In this document: positions 60,575 to 64,000 of the stretch, one piece after another
Layout: every line of letters starts with the position of its first letter
Numbering within the stretch: the stretch's first letter is position 1
NCBI RefSeq assembly: GCF_900114475.1
Contig: NZ_FOTE01000007.1
Coordinates: 1 to 64,000, forward strand
Direction of reading: 5' to 3'
Origin: Paenibacillus sp. 1_12
GTDB taxonomy: Bacteria; Bacillota; Bacilli; Paenibacillales; NBRC-103111
DNA length: 64,000 nucleotides
Translations under genes and position numbers: made by a program
The notes under the pieces: generated by a model
What the model saw: the letters and a program-made list of their open reading frames with translations, nothing else
Told to the model about the DNA's origin: nothing
Databases searched by the model: none

Positions 60575-61252
60575 ATGACATTTTTAAGATCTCTTGTTGG
60601 TAAACCCATTGAATTGGAAATTTCAGGTCAGATTCATCGACTAGGTATCCTAATAGATTATAGCCCGGAAATAATAGTTCTATTTGATGGAACCAATTAC
60701 TTGTATATGCCCTTCGGACATATCCGGAATATTAGACTTGCCTTAAAGTCATTACCACAATCATCAGAATATACTTACCAACGAGCAGACACAATTCTTG
60801 ATGGTGATGATGAACTATCTTACCGGAAAATATTAAATGAGTCCATGGGGATGCTTCTACAAGTTTATATCTCTAATAATCAATCGGTTTACGGATATAT
60901 AACAAAAGTATTAAAGGACTATGTTGTCTTTCAGTCTTCTGTATATAAAACATTATTTATCCCTATGTTTCATATAAAGTGGCTGATTCCATATCCAGAG
61001 AACAAGGCACCTTATACTCTAAAAAACGAGGTATTACCGATCGCGCCATCCCAATTCCGATTAGCTGGAACTTTCGAGGAGCATCTTAAGAGCTTGGAAG
61101 GGAAAATGGTTGTATTTGATTTAGGTACCAGCACAGATAAAATCGGCTTGTTGAAAACTATCCAGAACCAAATGGCTGAAATTATCACTGCAGATCAAAA
61201 AGTATTATATTGGAATATTCATCATATCAAAATGGCATGTTTTCCTGAGTAA
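60575..61252 (+). CDS. CotB-like three-repeat protein, probable coat protein
   Basis: 225 residues containing three copies of an SH3/LSm-like repeat of about 50 residues: LVGKPIELEISGQIHRLGILIDYSPEIIVLFDGTNYLYMPFGHIRNIRL (5-55), LNESMGMLLQVYISNNQSVYGYITKVLKDYVVFQSSVYKTLFIPMFHIKWL (85-137), and LKSLEGKMVVFDLGTSTDKIGLLKTIQNQMAEIITADQKVLYWNIHHIKMA (170-222). Each ends in an H-I basic or aromatic position, like the HIKSI ends of CotB repeats, but the GGPESKKG motif is lost. No tail. GAGGGAGG precedes the ATG by eleven bases. Follows the permease by 28 bases; they may be co-transcribed. Confidence 0.7.
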   Translation: MTFLRSLVGKPIELEISGQIHRLGILIDYSPEIIVLFDGTNYLYMPFGHIRNIRLALKSLPQSSEYTYQRADTILDGDDELSYRKILNESMGMLLQVYISNNQSVYGYITKVLKDYVVFQSSVYKTLFIPMFHIKWLIPYPENKAPYTLKNEVLPIAPSQFRLAGTFEEHLKSLEGKMVVFDLGTSTDKIGLLKTIQNQMAEIITADQKVLYWNIHHIKMACFPE

Positions 61253-61457
61253 TACTCCCTCCTTCGAAAGGCAACATCCTATCATTGATCGTGGTAGTGA
61301 ATTCATAATTTAATATATGCATGATGTTAAAAGTTGTACTAGATATCAATCTATTCTTTTAAAAGTCCACTTCTAACTATACAAGCTTAATAAGCATCTG
61401 ATAGACTCTTTTATGAGACCGATAGCATCAATAAAACTGGACAGCGGAAAAATATTT

Positions 61458-61469
61458 AAATAGGTACCT
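61458..61469 (+). promoter_or_regulatory. GerE-like box before cwlJ
   Basis: AAATAGGTACCT fits the consensus RWWTRGGYNNYY of the late mother-cell regulator GerE. It is about 59 bases before the ATG, with CATAGG (61477-61482) after it. Confidence 0.4.
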
Positions 61470-61527
61470 ATTGTCCCATAGGTCTAAATGCAACGCCTCC
61501 TCGATAAATAAATAGTGGGGTGATACT

Positions 61528-61956
61528 ATGGCGGTTGTAAAGGCCCGAGATCAGGACATTAATTTATTGGCTAGGCTGCTTCGTGCTGAAGCAGAGGGTG
61601 AAGGTGATCAAGGTATGCTGATGGTAGGCAACGTAGGGATAAATCGAATTCGAGCTAACTGCTCTGATTTTAAGGGACTTCGGACGATTCCCCAAATGAT
61701 TTATCAGCCGCATGCTTTTGAAGCTACACAGCATGGCTATTTTTATCAAAAAGCAAGAGAAAGAGATGTGAGGTTAGCTAAAAGATCCGTAGAGGGAGAA
61801 AGGGTTTGGCCGGCCAAATTCAGTCTGTGGTATTTTAGACCTGAGGGTGATTGTCCAGATGAATGGTATAATCAGCCTTTAGTAGCAAGGTACAAAGCTC
61901 ATTGTTTTTACCAGCCGACCTCTGAAACCTGTGATAATATTTACAATACGTTTTAA
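61528..61956 (+). CDS. cwlJ: Spore cortex-lytic hydrolase CwlJ
   Basis: Hydrolyses spore cortex peptidoglycan during germination, in response to Ca-dipicolinate. 142 residues, full length for CwlJ. LLARLLRAEAEGEGDQGMLMVGNVGINRIRANCSDFKGLRTIPQMIYQPHAFEATQHGYFYQKARERD carries the SleB/CwlJ-type catalytic Glu in the RAEAEGEG segment. It ends DEWYNQPLVARYKAHCFYQPTSETCDNIYNTF, nearly as in B. subtilis. No signal peptide, as usual, because it is deposited by the mother cell. GGGGTG precedes the ATG. gerQ, often its neighbour, is not seen. Confidence 0.95.
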   Translation: MAVVKARDQDINLLARLLRAEAEGEGDQGMLMVGNVGINRIRANCSDFKGLRTIPQMIYQPHAFEATQHGYFYQKARERDVRLAKRSVEGERVWPAKFSLWYFRPEGDCPDEWYNQPLVARYKAHCFYQPTSETCDNIYNTF

Positions 61957-62049
61957 GAATTACGGAGTCGAAAGGCTCTTTTTTTCATTTCTGGGTCAAT
62001 ACGACAATGCCCAATTAAAGCAGTACTGTAAGAAACCTCATAAACCGAT

Positions 62050-62090
62050 AAAACCGATTATTCTATCTCACGGAATAGTCGGTTTTTTTA
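62050..62090 (+). terminator. Rho-independent terminator of cwlJ
   Basis: AAACCGATTATTC and GAATAGTCGGTTT arms, then T-run. Confidence 0.85.
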
Positions 62091-62146
62091 GTTTAGTTTC
62101 ACTTCGGAGGGGGAATGATATCTTAAAAAGTCAAGAGGTGATGTTT

Positions 62147-63772
62147 ATGGAGCATTTATCATCAAGTAAAAAAGTGACGATTATGATTGCATTAATGGCA
62201 GCGATGTTTTTTGCAGCCATTAATCAAACCATCGTAAGTACAGCGATGCCGCGAATTATTGCGATTCTTGGAGGGATAGAGTATTATACTTGGGTTATTA
62301 CGATGTATATGTTGACATCTACAATCGCCACGGTGCTTGTGGGTAAGCTATCCGATATTTATGGACGTAAACCGTTTTTGTTAACGGGAATTGTATTTTT
62401 CGTTATCGGAGCGTTCCTTTCCGGAACAGCATCCACCATTTTTCACTTAATTACTTATCGGGGTATACAGGGTTTAGGCGGCGGTATACTGATGTCAGCA
62501 ACGGTAACGGCTGTAGGCGATTTGTTCGCTCCACGAGAGCGGGCAAAATGGACCGGAGTTATGATGGCGATATTTGGGTTTTCGAGTGTGATTGGTCCTA
62601 CGTTGGGCGGATTTATGATCGATCATATGGCTTGGCATTGGGTTTTCTGGATTTTCCTTCCACTTGGTTTGGTGGTTTTTGTGATGATTTGGTTCATGTT
62701 TCCCAAAACCTCTCGGGTACAAACGGAATCGATTGATTACTTGGGGTCGTTGTTTCTGTCGTTAGCTATTATTGCTTTGCTGCTCGGATTTTCTTGGGCT
62801 GGCTCCAAATATACATGGGGATCATCACAAATCCTTGGTCTTCTTGCGGCTGCCGCCGTTTGTTTAATCATTTTGATTCTCATTGAACGCAAAGCTAAAA
62901 GTCCTGTGATGCCGCTGTCCCTGTTCAAAAACTCAATCGTAACGATTTCCAACAGTGTCGGATTTCTTATGAACGCAGGGATGATGGGTGCTATGATCTA
63001 TTTACCATTTTTCGTGCAAGGTGTCAAAGGGGTTTCACCAACCAATTCTGGTTTTGTCAATATGCCGATGTCGATAAGTATGATTGTTCTCAGCACGTTA
63101 TCGGGGCGATGGATATCCAAATCAGGTAAATACAAGCGGTATGCGATTATAGGAATGCCTTTCTTGGTAGCGGGTCTGGTGATGATGGCTTTCATGAACA
63201 GTATACCAATGGCTGTTGCCAGTATGCTTGTATTCGGGATAGGGTTAGGAATAGCGATGCCGGTGTTTACGTTAACCGTACAAAATGCGGTCTCGCCTTC
63301 TGATTTGGGTGTGGCAACAGCTACCGCGACATTGTTCCGAAATTTGGGTGGCACCATAGGTATTGCCGTAATGGGTACCATAATGAACAGCACACTAACT
63401 AAAAAATTGAATGCTGCAATGACTTCCGGACAAGGAGTCGATTTAACGAAGCTGGATCCGGCAATAGCTAGTCAGCTATCAGGTTTTTTAAATCCGCAAA
63501 TACTTCTGGATCAACCGAAACTCAAAGAGCTGCAAACCACATTACCGCCTAATATAGAGCCGCTGTTTCTTCAACTTATTGCTATGCTGCGTTCAGTGCT
63601 CAGTGATACGCTGACTGTTGTGTTTCTGTTTGGTACTGCACTTTTGGTGTTAGCATTTCTGCTGGTCCTGTTCTTAAAGGAAATTCCGTTACGCACCTCC
63701 AATGATGTGAAGAAGGAGCAGCCAGAAGAAGAAGAAGTTCTGAAAAGAAAAGTCAAAGCACCTGCACATTAA
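62147..63772 (+). CDS. MFS multidrug exporter, DHA2/EmrB-QacA family (14 TM)
   Basis: 541 residues with fourteen hydrophobic helices. AAMFFAAINQTIVSTAMPRII opens it, as in DHA2 pumps. GKLSDIYGRKPFLLTGI is motif A, YRGIQGLGGGILMSATVTAVGDLFAPRERAKWTGV is motif B/C region, and FSSVIGPTLGGFMIDHMAWHWVFWIFLPLG is motif C. The C-terminal loop before the last helices is about 60 residues. ATG 62147 follows AAGAGGTG at eight bases; the frame opening at 61931 overlaps cwlJ and its terminator and is not coding. No linked TetR or MarR gene is visible. A terminator follows. Confidence 0.92.
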   Translation: MEHLSSSKKVTIMIALMAAMFFAAINQTIVSTAMPRIIAILGGIEYYTWVITMYMLTSTIATVLVGKLSDIYGRKPFLLTGIVFFVIGAFLSGTASTIFHLITYRGIQGLGGGILMSATVTAVGDLFAPRERAKWTGVMMAIFGFSSVIGPTLGGFMIDHMAWHWVFWIFLPLGLVVFVMIWFMFPKTSRVQTESIDYLGSLFLSLAIIALLLGFSWAGSKYTWGSSQILGLLAAAAVCLIILILIERKAKSPVMPLSLFKNSIVTISNSVGFLMNAGMMGAMIYLPFFVQGVKGVSPTNSGFVNMPMSISMIVLSTLSGRWISKSGKYKRYAIIGMPFLVAGLVMMAFMNSIPMAVASMLVFGIGLGIAMPVFTLTVQNAVSPSDLGVATATATLFRNLGGTIGIAVMGTIMNSTLTKKLNAAMTSGQGVDLTKLDPAIASQLSGFLNPQILLDQPKLKELQTTLPPNIEPLFLQLIAMLRSVLSDTLTVVFLFGTALLVLAFLLVLFLKEIPLRTSNDVKKEQPEEEEVLKRKVKAPAH

Positions 63773-63794
63773 AAAACCTGTTTAGAAACCTGCC

Positions 63795-63823
63795 TAAAAT
63801 CCGCGCCCAGCGCGGATTTTTAT
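63795..63823 (+). terminator. Rho-independent terminator
   Basis: AAAATCCGCGC CCA GCGCGGATTTTT: a GC-rich stem with a T-run. Confidence 0.92.
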
Positions 63824-63960
63824 TGCAGCAAACGTATAAACGTTACGCTATAAATCCATATACGCTTTATACAACGTTATGCATAACTTTCCTTGTATGT
63901 ACTTTTTGGTTAATATGTATAAGTCAATGAATTTTTTGAGTAAGAAAGGAAATGGTACGA

Positions 63961-64000
63961 TTGAGTAATATTTATTTTAAACTGGTAAAGCTATGTGTAA
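63961..64000 (+). CDS. Start of a gene cut by the window end
   Basis: TTG 63961 follows AAAGGAAATGG at good spacing and opens a frame (SNIYFKLVKLCV...) that runs off the end of the window. Only 13 codons are visible, so no identity can be given. Confidence 0.35.
   Translation, partial: MSNIYFKLVKLCV

Noticed and set aside
61931-62146. 72-residue N-terminal extension of the MFS exporter
   Set aside because: It overlaps the cwlJ end and its terminator; ATG 62147 has a proper ribosome site and family start.

Overview
The window looks like chromosomal DNA of an endospore-forming Firmicute, most likely Paenibacillus or a close relative. By eye the base composition is moderate GC, and TTG/GTG starts behind strong Shine-Dalgarno sequences are common. 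It carries a complete GerA-type germinant-receptor operon, the cortex hydrolase gene cwlJ, a CotH spore-coat kinase and several CotB-like coat genes. No rRNA, tRNA, CRISPR array or prophage was seen. One intact insertion sequence (IS256 family) is present.

Layout. 1-6.1 kb holds small membrane and stress genes, a PAS protein, a NUDIX hydrolase, a DUF2533 protein, a Dabb protein, a Bax-inhibitor-1 family protein and a two-subunit UxaA-type dehydratase. 6.2-12.4 kb holds a 691-residue methyltransferase of unknown role, a YwaC/RelP alarmone synthetase and the NAD salvage genes pncA-nadE-pncB. 12.6-18.4 kb is one giant soluble hybrid histidine kinase built on a tandem HAMP array. It is followed by pxpB-pxpC (kipI/kipA homologues) without pxpA. 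20-33.4 kb is a run of transporters, regulators and small enzymes: two LysR loci, EamA, VOC, GNAT, DUF423, a C39 peptidase, an orphan ABC binding lipoprotein, FadR-type GntR, two MFS transporters with a MarR between them, and RlmN. 33.5-37.7 kb is the germinant receptor operon in the order A-C-D-B. 37.9-44.1 kb has a CDF transporter and an extracytosolic flavin module: a 4-TM cytochrome-like protein, RnfD-like protein, ApbE and FMN-binding protein, with a divergent two-component system. Near-identical 16-bp boxes lie in mirror orientation in the shared promoter region. 44.2-53.5 kb has an oxalate-decarboxylase bicupin with an altered lid loop, a ytrA-type GntR/ABC operon with a recognisable YtrA-type operator, and assorted small and secreted proteins.

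The most unusual region is 53.8-62 kb, a spore-coat island. A CotH kinase is divergent from a gene encoding 27 Gly-Ser-Lys triplets, written as a 9-bp minisatellite. Two CotB-like genes follow, then an ArsB-like permease, a third CotB-like three-repeat protein and cwlJ. The arrangement parallels the known cotB/cotG/cotH locus, but the CotG position is taken by a collagen-like GSK repeat. A 1,360-bp IS256-family element with a perfect 8-bp target duplication has interrupted a 50-residue exported-peptide gene that was translationally coupled to the permease. Removing the IS and one duplication copy restores the reading frame exactly.

Regulatory reading: several local circuits are visible. These are a MarR operator used twice, mirrored response-regulator boxes, a YtrA-type operator, LysR palindromes, a terminator-like hairpin in the leader of the NAD salvage genes, and a promoter plus early terminator plus 33-codon ORF ahead of the orphan binding protein. 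Functions are assigned from protein family resemblance recognised by eye. No database search was run.
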